Source: an uncultured Acetatifactor sp. (lineage in GTDB: Bacteria > Bacillota > Clostridia > Lachnospirales > Lachnospiraceae). Taken from it: a DNA stretch of 64,000 nucleotides. Within the stretch, counting starts at the first letter, position 1. The number at the start of each line of letters is the position of its first letter. This document shows, piece after piece, positions 7,910-14,847 of this stretch. Both the position numbers and the translations under genes were made by a program. The DNA lies in NCBI GenBank assembly GCA_910584865.1, contig CAJUCE010000012.1, positions 70,680 to 134,679 of the forward strand, given 5' to 3'. The notes under the pieces were generated by a model. The model searched no databases. It was not told the origin of the DNA and was given only the letters and a program-made list of their open reading frames with translations.

Positions 7910-8677
7910 ATGAATTACAGGGATGAGTATGAGCAGGTTGTGGATCTAAAAGATCTACTGTTTCACATTTTGTACAGATGGCGTTCTGTATTGGTGGTGG
8001 CGATTCTGGTATGTGCGCTGATGGCCGGATATGCCGTTCTTTCTAATGACAGGAATTCGGCCGAAAGAATACCGACTGTTCAGACGGAGGTTGCGGAGGG
8101 CGAGGAGCCGCCGGAAGAGCCGAAAACCATGAGTCCTGTGAAGTATGCCGTGATAGGATTTGTGGCAGGCATTTTTGTGATGGTATTTTTGTATGGAATG
8201 GCTTATGTGCTCAGTGACAGACTTCGGGGAGAGAGGGAGCTGGGAGAACGATACGGATATTTGCTGTTGGGCGCGTTCCCGCGATCGGGTAAGAGAAGAC
8301 TTCTGGGCGTAATAGACCGTATGCTGGTGCGGGCGGAAGGCGTTTCAGAGGGAATCGAGGCGGATGAGGTTTATCGGATCGTTGCCACGAATATTGTCAA
8401 TTTGGCGGGAGACTGCAGAAATGTGTTGGTGACAGGTACGGTGGATGCCGATCGGCTGGAGGAATTTACAGAAGTGGTTGCATCCCAGGTGGAAAGCGTA
8501 GAGCTTGTTATGGGAACGAATATGAATATGACGGCCAGCACGCTGGAGGCGCTGGCGGCATGTGACGCCGTTATTCTGGTAGAGGAGAAGAACCGCTCGC
8601 TGCGTGCAAAGATCCAGAAGGAACAGGAAAGCATTGCGGCGCTAAACAAACCGGTAGTAGGGTATGTATTGCTGTAA
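7910..8677 (+). CDS. Wzz-like chain-length regulator with degenerate tyrosine-kinase-like domain
   Basis: The 255-residue product starts MNYRDEYEQVVDLKDLLFHI, typical of Wzz-family polysaccharide co-polymerases. It has two membrane helices at about 26-44 and 79-98. The loop between them is only about 35 residues, much shorter than in usual family members. The cytoplasmic C-terminus (VLVTGTVDADRL, VELVMGTNMNMTASTLEAL, CDAVILVEEKN, KPVVGYVLL) has the strand pattern of the BY-kinase/ParA fold. However, no Walker A motif or Tyr cluster is visible, so it is probably inactive as a kinase. ATG 7910 with GAGGAGAG upstream is preferred over ATG 7829. It stands in an envelope locus with LCP and sortases. 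Confidence 0.7.
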   Translation: MNYRDEYEQVVDLKDLLFHILYRWRSVLVVAILVCALMAGYAVLSNDRNSAERIPTVQTEVAEGEEPPEEPKTMSPVKYAVIGFVAGIFVMVFLYGMAYVLSDRLRGERELGERYGYLLLGAFPRSGKRRLLGVIDRMLVRAEGVSEGIEADEVYRIVATNIVNLAGDCRNVLVTGTVDADRLEEFTEVVASQVESVELVMGTNMNMTASTLEALAACDAVILVEEKNRSLRAKIQKEQESIAALNKPVVGYVLL

Positions 8678-8709
8678 GATAAAAGAATAGAAGGGCAGAT
8701 AGAAAAGGG

Positions 8710-8735
8710 CATATGCAAAAAGCATATGTCTTTTT
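8710..8735 (+). terminator. terminator after the Wzz-like gene
   Basis: CATATGC (8710-8716), an AAAAA loop and GCATATG (8722-8728), followed by TCTTTTTG. Confidence 0.8.
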
Positions 8736-8789
8736 GTGTATGACAGGCATGCCCGTGTTCTGCAGGGAAAGTCCGTTTAGGCGTAGCTA

Positions 8790-9086
8790 CCGACGAACTT
8801 CAGAGCGACTTCCAAGGCTTGTGCTGCAAGGTACGGGCGAAGCGTTACTTTTACGGTAACTTCCGGCTCTCCTTTTGCGATTGCGAAGGTGAATCCTGAG
8901 AAGAACACCTTCAACGAGACCGGTGAGGCGGCTTCTTCTGAGAGCGCCGCACAGGAGCCTGGCACGGTTGCAGCCCCCGGAACTTCCCCCAAGACCGGAG
9001 AGACCGTTCCGGCAGCCGGAATTCTGGCAGTGATCCTGCTGGCTGGCGTAATTATTTGCGCAACCCGGGTCCGTTATAACAAGTAA
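8790..9086 (+). pseudogene. truncated sortase-substrate gene (SPKTG tail)
   Basis: Reading back from the stop at 9086, the frame matches the C-terminal third of the surface proteins at 6899 and 10891. It has VTFTVTSGSPFAIAKVNPEK, an Ala/Glu-rich linker, SPKTGE, a hydrophobic helix and TRVRYNK. An in-frame TAG lies just before 8790, and there is no signal peptide or ribosome site. The protein could not be exported, so this is a 5'-deleted copy. It keeps its own terminator at 9102-9139. Confidence 0.75.
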
Positions 9087-9101
9087 TATTTTTATGAGGT
9101 C

Positions 9102-9139
9102 ATCAGCCCTCCCCCATTTGACAGGGAGGGCTGATTTTG
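9102..9139 (+). terminator. terminator after the truncated surface gene
   Basis: ATCAGCCCTCCC (9102-9113) pairs with GGGAGGGCTGAT (9124-9135), then TTTT. It belongs to the same GCCCTCC-type stem seen at 11847-11879. Confidence 0.85.
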
Positions 9140-9793
9140 TATGAAGGACATGCAGGTATGTGCGAGAGTATGCGGCGGTAGAACAAAAGTATAAAGCAAT
9201 GAAAGTGTTCGCTTGGAGAAAGGAGAACTTTGACAAAAAAGTTGGTAAAAATTAGCAAAAATGCACAAAAAAATCGCGGGGGGGGGTAAAAGTATTGTGC
9301 AAAATTTATATTACACTGTGCAATAAGGAGATTCCAATAAAAGGAAATAAATTATATAATATTAACAAAAGTTCGAAATATTGTATATTTTACTTGAAAT
9401 GTGATGGAAAAGGCGATAAAATAAATTAAGTTCATAACGTGATGAAAGAAATACATATTAGAGAGCTGCATGTATTTTGCGGGGGATGTGTTCCAGACCG
9501 AAATGGACAGGCTTGTAACCATAGGTGAACAACTTTCCGCAAAACAGGACGGCCGCGGCATAGGAAAGAGTACTTTGAATAGTATTTGTCGGAAACAGAT
9601 TTAATTCTGGAGGCTGTCTCTTTTTCTGCAAATTGTTCATTGCATGGAAATGAGTGCAGGATTTTCTTCCGATTTGAGCAGAGATATCTTATGCTTTGTA
9701 ATGAGCAAAATCGAAGCTGTCATAGGGTATTTCAGAATGCTTTCTGAGGAAAGACTGGATTGCAGCCATCACGGGGCAGAACGGGGAGGAATC
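9140..9793 (+). other. 654-bp gene-poor region before sortase copy 2
   Basis: No intact gene is visible. Features are TTGACA near 9230, A-rich DNA, a run of nine Gs at 9278-9286, paired TGTGCAA direct repeats near 9296-9324, and a short open frame at 9470-9604. The stretch 9644-9793 is open in frame with the downstream sortase but lacks a better start than 9794. Confidence 0.5.
9470..9604 (+). pseudogene. short coding-like remnant, possibly a GHKL kinase tail
   Basis: ATG 9470 opens a 44-residue frame ending DGRGIGKSTLNSICRKQI. The GRGIG...SI..I pattern weakly recalls the C-terminal G-box of AgrC/GHKL histidine kinases. There is no ribosome site and no neighbouring kinase sequence. This could be chance. 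Confidence 0.2.
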
Positions 9794-10633
9794 ATGAAAA
9801 AGAGGATCTATATACTGCTATTAACAGTGATGCTGTGCGGTTTGACAGCCGGGTGCGGGAAGGCAGAGGAGATTTCTGACAGAGAGTCCGGTATCATCTC
9901 GGAGGAAAGCAGTACGGAGGGGGAAAGCCGCAGCGAGCCGGAACAAACCGCGACACCGGAACCGGCCCTGGAGAGTACGCCGGAGCCTTCCGTAGAAGAA
10001 GAGGAAGAGAGTCCTTATGCTGATCTGGAAGCTCTGGGAGTGCCGATTCCGGAGAAGGAAGTCGATTTTGAAGATTTGCAGGCCAATACCAACGAGGATA
10101 TCTACGCCTGGATATATATTCCGGATACGATGATTGATTATCCGGTGCTGCAGCATCCAACAGACAATACTTACTACCTGAATTATAATCTGGATGGGAG
10201 CAGAGGCTATCCCGGGTGTATTTATACAGAGAATTATAACGCGAAGGATTTCTCGGATCCGGTTACCGTTATGTACGGACACAATATGAAAAACGGCAGC
10301 ATGTTCGCAGGGCTGCACCGGTATGGGGACAGCGAATATATGGAATCCCATCCCTATGTGTATATGTACACGGAAGACAAGCTTTATGTCTATGAGATTT
10401 TCGCATCCTATGAGCACAGCGATGAACATTTGCTGTATGGAAAAGATTACACGGACGAGAGTGTTTTTGAAGGTTATATAAATAAGATTCATGATCTTCA
10501 CAGTATGGGTACGGTTGTGCGGGAGGATGTGGAGGTTACCACACAGGATCGGCTCCTGACAATGTCAACCTGCATTTCTACCAAGCCGAAGAATCGGTTT
10601 CTGGTACAGGCGGTATTGCTGAACGGGGAATGA
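9794..10633 (+). CDS. class B-type sortase, copy 2, with lipobox
   Basis: This 279-residue paralog of the sortase at 4822 keeps catalytic His163 (YGHNMKNG), Cys260 (TMSTC) and Arg268 (KNRF). The two catalytic domains are nearly the same over their last 200 residues. The N-terminus differs: a short signal MKKRIYILLLTVMLCGLTAGC places Cys21 in a good lipobox, suggesting lipid anchoring instead of a plain membrane helix. A Ser/Glu/Pro-rich linker follows. ATG 9794 has GGGGAGGAAT directly upstream; an upstream ATG at 9644 has no such site. It lies just before the SPKTG protein at 10891, its likely substrate. Confidence 0.9.
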   Translation: MKKRIYILLLTVMLCGLTAGCGKAEEISDRESGIISEESSTEGESRSEPEQTATPEPALESTPEPSVEEEEESPYADLEALGVPIPEKEVDFEDLQANTNEDIYAWIYIPDTMIDYPVLQHPTDNTYYLNYNLDGSRGYPGCIYTENYNAKDFSDPVTVMYGHNMKNGSMFAGLHRYGDSEYMESHPYVYMYTEDKLYVYEIFASYEHSDEHLLYGKDYTDESVFEGYINKIHDLHSMGTVVREDVEVTTQDRLLTMSTCISTKPKNRFLVQAVLLNGE

Positions 10634-10742
10634 GGAAGCTCTTTGAAGTAGTTTGTATAGTTTTTGCCAGCTTTGGTATAAGAGTTACGGTTTTAAGCGA
10701 TATAAATGTAAGAAGGGGCTGTATCTTTTTTGCATAGCAATT

Positions 10743-10820
10743 CAGATTCGACATGGAAGTGTTTCTGACGGGAAGGTAGGAAGTGTGGAGAAGCAGAGGA
10801 AAGCGGTGAAGTCGAATCTG
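10743..10820 (+). repeat. 10-bp inverted repeat with a long loop
   Basis: CAGATTCGAC (10743-10752) and GTCGAATCTG (10811-10820) are exact inverted copies 58 bp apart, in the spacer between sortase 2 and the surface gene. The other leader copy lacks it. Confidence 0.6.
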
Positions 10821-10832
10821 CGGAAGTGATAT

Positions 10833-10890
10833 GGTATTAGGCCGAGAGGCTTGATATAACCACATGAAATGTAAGGAAAGGAGAAAAGAA
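10833..10890 (+). repeat. duplicated 5' leader, copy B
   Basis: Near-copy of 6839-6898. The small stem keeps its AGGCC/GGCTT arms, but the loop is GAGA instead of GGAA; both are GNRA tetraloops. The ribosome site AAGGAGAAAAG is identical. Confidence 0.7.
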
Positions 10891-11757
10891 ATGAAAAAAT
10901 TTATTAAGTTAGTGAGTTTGAGCCTTGCAGCTGCATTGGTGTTTGGCATGAGCGTATCTGCGGCTGGAAGCTCCGAGACAAATAACAATCCGCCTCAGAT
11001 TATCATTCCTGATGGGATGACGGAGGAGGAGTATAGGGAGTGGCAGCTTTACTTCGGTTGGATGAGCAGTGCTGAGTATGTAGATTGGTCCAGAAATTAT
11101 ACTAGTGATTTGTCTTCTGATGAGTATTGGTGCTGGAAGCATTATGATTCTGATTTGACACTGACCGAGTATAAGGCATTTTTGAAGGAGACAGAAGTTT
11201 ATTATAACGCGCCTGAGACTGTTAGGATTTATACTGTAACTAATACAGATACAAAGGAAACCATTGAAAAGAACGTCAACGAAAATGCTACAAAGAATGC
11301 GATCAAAACACAGTTCAATGATCCCCGTTATGCAGAGGTTGTGAAGGTTTTCAATTTGTATGTTGAGGACGGCAAGGGCGGTGAAGTAACTATTGAGATG
11401 CCCAACGCTTTAGCCCATGAGACATATTATGTGGTTCACTTTGATAATTACAAAGACATGAACATCAAGGAGATTATCCCTACAACTGTAAAAGATGGTT
11501 TCGTTACCTTCACAGTTAAGGATGGCTCACCTTTCGCAATCGTAAAGATGGATCCCACCAGAAGTACCTTCAATGAGGCCGGAGAAGACAGAGAAGTAGA
11601 AGCAGCTTCCAACGCTACAACAGAAGCTCCTGCAGCTACTACAGCTCCTGGAACCTCTCCCAAGACCGGCGAGGCTGTTCCCGTAGCAGGTATTCTGGCA
11701 GTGATTCTGATGGCTGGCGCTATCGTATGTGCAAATAGGGTTCGTTACAACAAGTAA
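10891..11757 (+). CDS. sortase-anchored surface protein, SPKTG motif
   Basis: The 288-residue protein has a signal peptide (KKFIKLVSLSLAAALVFGMS, cleavage near ASA/AG). Next is a Trp/Tyr-rich acidic region (EWQLYFGWMSSAEYVDWSRN, DEYWCWKHYD), then a domain shared with the 6899 protein (GFVTFTVKDGSPFAI). A Thr/Ala linker leads to the sorting signal SPKTG (256-260), a hydrophobic helix and the RVRYNK tail. ATG 10891 follows AAGGAGAAAAG at an ideal distance; ATG 10864 is too far upstream. The gene lies behind sortase copy 2. Its specific role (adhesion, scaffold or other) cannot be read from the sequence. Confidence 0.85.
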   Translation: MKKFIKLVSLSLAAALVFGMSVSAAGSSETNNNPPQIIIPDGMTEEEYREWQLYFGWMSSAEYVDWSRNYTSDLSSDEYWCWKHYDSDLTLTEYKAFLKETEVYYNAPETVRIYTVTNTDTKETIEKNVNENATKNAIKTQFNDPRYAEVVKVFNLYVEDGKGGEVTIEMPNALAHETYYVVHFDNYKDMNIKEIIPTTVKDGFVTFTVKDGSPFAIVKMDPTRSTFNEAGEDREVEAASNATTEAPAATTAPGTSPKTGEAVPVAGILAVILMAGAIVCANRVRYNK

Positions 11758-11773
11758 TACCGGCATTAAAGAA

Positions 11774-11879
11774 AATTAATCATGCATGGTTAATTGGCGG
11801 AATTGATTCCGTTTAAAAAACAATTATATCCTTTATTCATGTGGTTATTAGCCCTCCCTTTGAACCGGGGAGGGCTAAT
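11774..11879 (+). terminator. duplicated 3' module, copy B: near-palindrome, small hairpin and terminator
   Basis: Same order as at 7537-7642: a 22-bp palindrome with one mismatch (11774-11795), CGGAA/TTCCG, then ATTAGCCCTCCC/GGGAGGGCTAAT (11847-11879). Confidence 0.75.
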
Positions 11880-11912
11880 ATATTTATAGAATGTTTCCTA
11901 TGATAGCCCAGG

Positions 11913-12929
11913 CTAAATCTGATATTCTCCGAACAATTTCTTTTGAAACACCGGAACCGTGATTGAACGGAGCAAATCTTCCTGCCGGCCTTGCGCAAGG
12001 AGCAGCTGGTTTAGCTTATTGATTCTCAGAGTGCCCTGTTCTAAACCCTGAACTATACCCTGTTCTAAGCCCTGTTCCATCCCCTGAGCAAGTCCCAGCT
12101 TGATTCCCTGCCGTTTTGCATGTTTTTTAATGTCCTTCAGCGCTTTACACACATCTGCTTCCTTCTTTCCTGTAGCTGGATTTAGTACGAATTCCAGCGA
12201 TTTCCTGATATCCTTTATATTGGTGCAGGCATCAATCACATCCACGGCGTTTTTTGGTACTCTTTTAAAGAAGTCACTGTTTTCCAGAATATAGTTCTCA
12301 TATCTTTTCCTGGATCCTGTATGTTTCATAATTCCCAGTACGTATTTCAGGTCAGAATCCATCTCTGCCAGCTTTTCATTCGGTATGAAGCGCATACAAA
12401 TTAAGTGTACTTTGTAATCCCCTGCCAGGTCCTGCAGTTTTTGCGGCAGGGGAGAAAGGTCTTCCATCATATCCCGCAGACATAAAGGACGATTCCAGTT
12501 TTCTTTTCCCCAGTACAACGTCAGGTTCAGAATCGGTATAATCTGGTCTTCTTTCCTATAGTAGTACTTAAAATCGTCCTCTTTGTCATAGATTACTTTG
12601 CAGCGCTGATTTTTTTCCTGGATATCTTCAATTGCCTTTCCATAGGCCGGAGAGTCTATCTCCAGCAGCCGAAAGGGATAGGTCAGGTTTACGGAATCCT
12701 GATTCTCCAATCCCAGCAGGAAGCGGAATCCTGCCAGACATGCTTTCCCCAGATTATCCCGCTGGCGGAAAGACAGCTTTCCCTTTGAATTCTGGATTGT
12801 ATAAAAGCCTCTAATCTCTTCGCATTCCCAGTCTTGGGCAAGGTTTTGCCCCAGATAACACTCCAGAACCGACTGGATCCGGTCCGGCCTGTTCATATAC
12901 GCAGTCAGCGCATTGTTAGGCTCACCCAT
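11913..12929 (-). CDS. Rpn-family / PD-(D/E)XK nuclease-type protein (transposase_31-like)
   Basis: The 338-residue product starts MGEPNNALTAYMN and contains LLGLENQ, IIPILNLTLYWG and CMRFIPNEKL. These mark the widespread PD-(D/E)XK 'recombination-promoting nuclease' group, once annotated as transposases. The usual E-x-K catalytic pair reads E-x-Q here. The C-terminus carries the typical repeat GMEQGLEQGIVQGLEQG, likely a coiled tail. GAGGGAG lies before the start. E. coli RpnA relatives are DNA endonucleases linked to RecA-independent recombination. It is transcribed toward the surface-protein gene and faces the barnase/barstar remnant at its 5' side. A distant relative lies at 22696. Confidence 0.75.
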   Translation of the reverse strand: MGEPNNALTAYMNRPDRIQSVLECYLGQNLAQDWECEEIRGFYTIQNSKGKLSFRQRDNLGKACLAGFRFLLGLENQDSVNLTYPFRLLEIDSPAYGKAIEDIQEKNQRCKVIYDKEDDFKYYYRKEDQIIPILNLTLYWGKENWNRPLCLRDMMEDLSPLPQKLQDLAGDYKVHLICMRFIPNEKLAEMDSDLKYVLGIMKHTGSRKRYENYILENSDFFKRVPKNAVDVIDACTNIKDIRKSLEFVLNPATGKKEADVCKALKDIKKHAKRQGIKLGLAQGMEQGLEQGIVQGLEQGTLRINKLNQLLLAQGRQEDLLRSITVPVFQKKLFGEYQI

Positions 12930-13128
12930 ATTCTCCCTCAGGCCCTGCGGCTTACCTTTGATAATCGAATGGCCTGCTTATTGGATTTAGTGCTCTGAAA
13001 TTATTTTAACATATTTTGGTACAGGGCTCAACAGGGAAATTTTTATCACACAGAGGCAGGAAATGAGAGGAAATCGGATTGTATAGTTGAGAAGTACAGC
13101 CGGATATAGTAAAATAGAAGGAAGAAAA

Positions 13129-13167
13129 GACCATTATAAATCCGTTGTGCTGTATGGAGAAGAATAA
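13129..13167 (+). pseudogene. C-terminal scrap of a barnase-type ribonuclease
   Basis: The frame DHYKSVVLYGEE followed by TAA resembles the C-terminus of barnase-like ribonucleases (a conserved catalytic-His DHY segment and an LYGEE end). It ends 23 bp before the barstar-like reading frame, the normal gene order for this pair. Everything upstream of it is missing. The stretch is short, so the call leans on the neighbour. Confidence 0.45.
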
Positions 13168-13190
13168 ATTTGAATGATAGAGGGATAGAT

Positions 13191-13490
13191 ATGAAAATAT
13201 GCAGCCTGGAAGGCGAGAGAATCATAGACAGGGATAAGCTTCATGTCATATTGGCGGCAAAACTGCAGTTTCCGGGCTGATATGGGCGGAATCTGGATGC
13301 CTTGTATGACTGCCTGACAGAAATCAGGGAGGAGACGGAGATTCGGGTTTTGCAGAGCGCGGCTTTGGAACGGAATCTGGGCAAATATAACCGATTATTG
13401 TTAAAAGTCTTACAAAACGCAAGCAAGGATAATACTTATATACGTATAAAAATAATCGAAGAACAGAAAGAAGACAATGATTTTTACTGA
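13191..13490 (+). pseudogene. barstar-like ribonuclease inhibitor, interrupted by an in-frame TGA
   Basis: From ATG 13191 the frame reads ...LQFPG, then TGA (13278-13280, codon 30), then YGRNLDALYDCLTEI and LGKYNRLLLKVLQNAS. This is the barstar fold signature FPxWYGxNLDALxDCL. The stop falls where family members usually have Trp or a similar residue, so one TGG to TGA change explains it. The rest of the frame is open to 13490 and would give 99 residues, the normal size. Barstar blocks secreted ribonuclease inside the producing cell; with the toxin also gone, the inhibitor is no longer needed. Confidence 0.75.
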
Positions 13491-13588
13491 AATTTGCAGG
13501 CAATAGTCAATTTTTTTAAAAGACAGCTATTTTTTATTGCTATTTGCGTTCATATCAGTTATTATATTAAAAAAGTGCCATCGGCGCC

Positions 13589-13633
13589 ATGCTGATTCTA
13601 TGTCCGTCCGGTGACGGACTTTCTATCATATAA
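13589..13633 (+). promoter_or_regulatory. possible leader peptide and attenuator-like hairpin before leuB
   Basis: ATG 13589 opens a 14-residue frame MLILCPSGDGLSII, with six Leu/Ile residues. It overlaps the stem GTCCGTC/GACGGAC (13602-13619, CGGT loop) followed by TTTTCTATC. A Leu/Ile-rich leader over a terminator-like hairpin suggests attenuation by branched-chain amino acids. No clear ribosome site precedes the ATG, which weakens the case. Confidence 0.35.
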
Positions 13634-13710
13634 AAGATGCTTTTGCACGCTGAAGCGGCAAAGGCGGAATATAGAAGAAAATGCCGCAGGCAGGAGAAAG
13701 GAATGAATAT

Positions 13711-14796
13711 ATGGAATTACATATTACATGCATTCCCGGAGACGGGATTGGACCGGAAATCATAGCGGAGGCGAAGAAAGTTCTGGAGAAGACAGCATCT
13801 GTCTATGGTCATAGTATGATTTTTGAGGATATTCTTATGGGAGGGGCTTCCATCGATGTGTATGGTGTGCCTCTGACAGACGAGGCAGTGGCCAAAGCGA
13901 AGGCGGCGGATGCAGTGCTGATGGGCTCCATCGGAGGTGATACCACGACTTCTCCCTGGTATAAATTACCGCCCAATCTGCGTCCTGAGGCAGGACTTCT
14001 GGCCATTCGCAAGGCGCTGAATCTGTTTGCGAACCTGCGGCCGGCTATTCTTTATGACGAGTTGGCGGCTGCCTGTCCTTTGAAAGAGGAGATCAGCAAG
14101 GGCGGATTCGACATGTTGATTATGCGGGAACTGACCGGCGGACTGTATTTTGGAGAGCGGAAAACCGTTGAAGAAAACGGTGTGCGCAAGGCTATCGATA
14201 CACTGACCTATGATGAGAACGAAATTCGCCGCATCGCAATCAAGGGCTTCGACATCGCCATGAAGCGCCGGAAAAAGGTTACCAGCGTGGACAAGGCTAA
14301 TGTGCTGGATTCTTCCAGGCTTTGGAGAAAGGTGGTGGAGGAAGTGGCGAAGGATTATCCGGAGGTAAAGCTGGAGCATATGCTGGTAGACAACTGTGCC
14401 ATGCAGCTGGTAAAGGATCCGGCCCAGTTTGATGTCATCCTGACGGAGAATATGTTTGGCGATATCCTCTCTGACGAGGCCAGCATGGTCACCGGTTCCA
14501 TCGGTATGTTGGCAAGCGCAAGCTTAAATGACAGCAAATTCGGGCTATATGAGCCAAGCCATGGCTCTGCACCGGATATTGCAGGGAAGGATATTGCAAA
14601 CCCCATTGCCACGGTTTTAAGCGCCGCCATGATGCTGCGTTACAGTTTCGACCTGGATAAGGAAGCTGATGCGATAGAGGAGGCTGTGAAGCAGGTGCTG
14701 AAGGAGGAGTATCGTACCGGAGACATTTATTCCGAGGGCTGCCGGATTGTAGGCTGCAGCAGGATGGGGGATTTGCTGGTGGAACGGATCCAGTAG
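13711..14796 (+). CDS. leuB: 3-isopropylmalate dehydrogenase
   Basis: LeuB oxidises and decarboxylates 3-isopropylmalate in leucine synthesis, using NAD. The 361-residue sequence opens with ITCIPGDGIGPEII and shows DAVLMGSIGG, LNLFANLRP, MRELTGGLYFGE, VTSVDKANVLDSSRLWR and DILSDEASMVTGSIGML. The late motif YEPSHGSAPDIAGKDIANPI is the family cofactor loop. ATG 13711 is chosen because AGGAGAAAGG lies 9 bp before it. It leads the run leuB-ilvD-ilvB; leuA, leuC and leuD are not in this window. Confidence 0.95.
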   Translation: MELHITCIPGDGIGPEIIAEAKKVLEKTASVYGHSMIFEDILMGGASIDVYGVPLTDEAVAKAKAADAVLMGSIGGDTTTSPWYKLPPNLRPEAGLLAIRKALNLFANLRPAILYDELAAACPLKEEISKGGFDMLIMRELTGGLYFGERKTVEENGVRKAIDTLTYDENEIRRIAIKGFDIAMKRRKKVTSVDKANVLDSSRLWRKVVEEVAKDYPEVKLEHMLVDNCAMQLVKDPAQFDVILTENMFGDILSDEASMVTGSIGMLASASLNDSKFGLYEPSHGSAPDIAGKDIANPIATVLSAAMMLRYSFDLDKEADAIEEAVKQVLKEEYRTGDIYSEGCRIVGCSRMGDLLVERIQ

Positions 14797-14847
14797 AAGG
14801 GATGTTAAATACATAGTCATAATACATTTCAGAAAGGTGAGAAAAAG

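Noticed and set aside
13278..13280. TGA in the barstar frame read as selenocysteine or recoding
   Set aside because: No SECIS-like hairpin directly downstream is apparent, the family has Trp or another aromatic there, and the toxin is also lost. A nonsense change is simpler.
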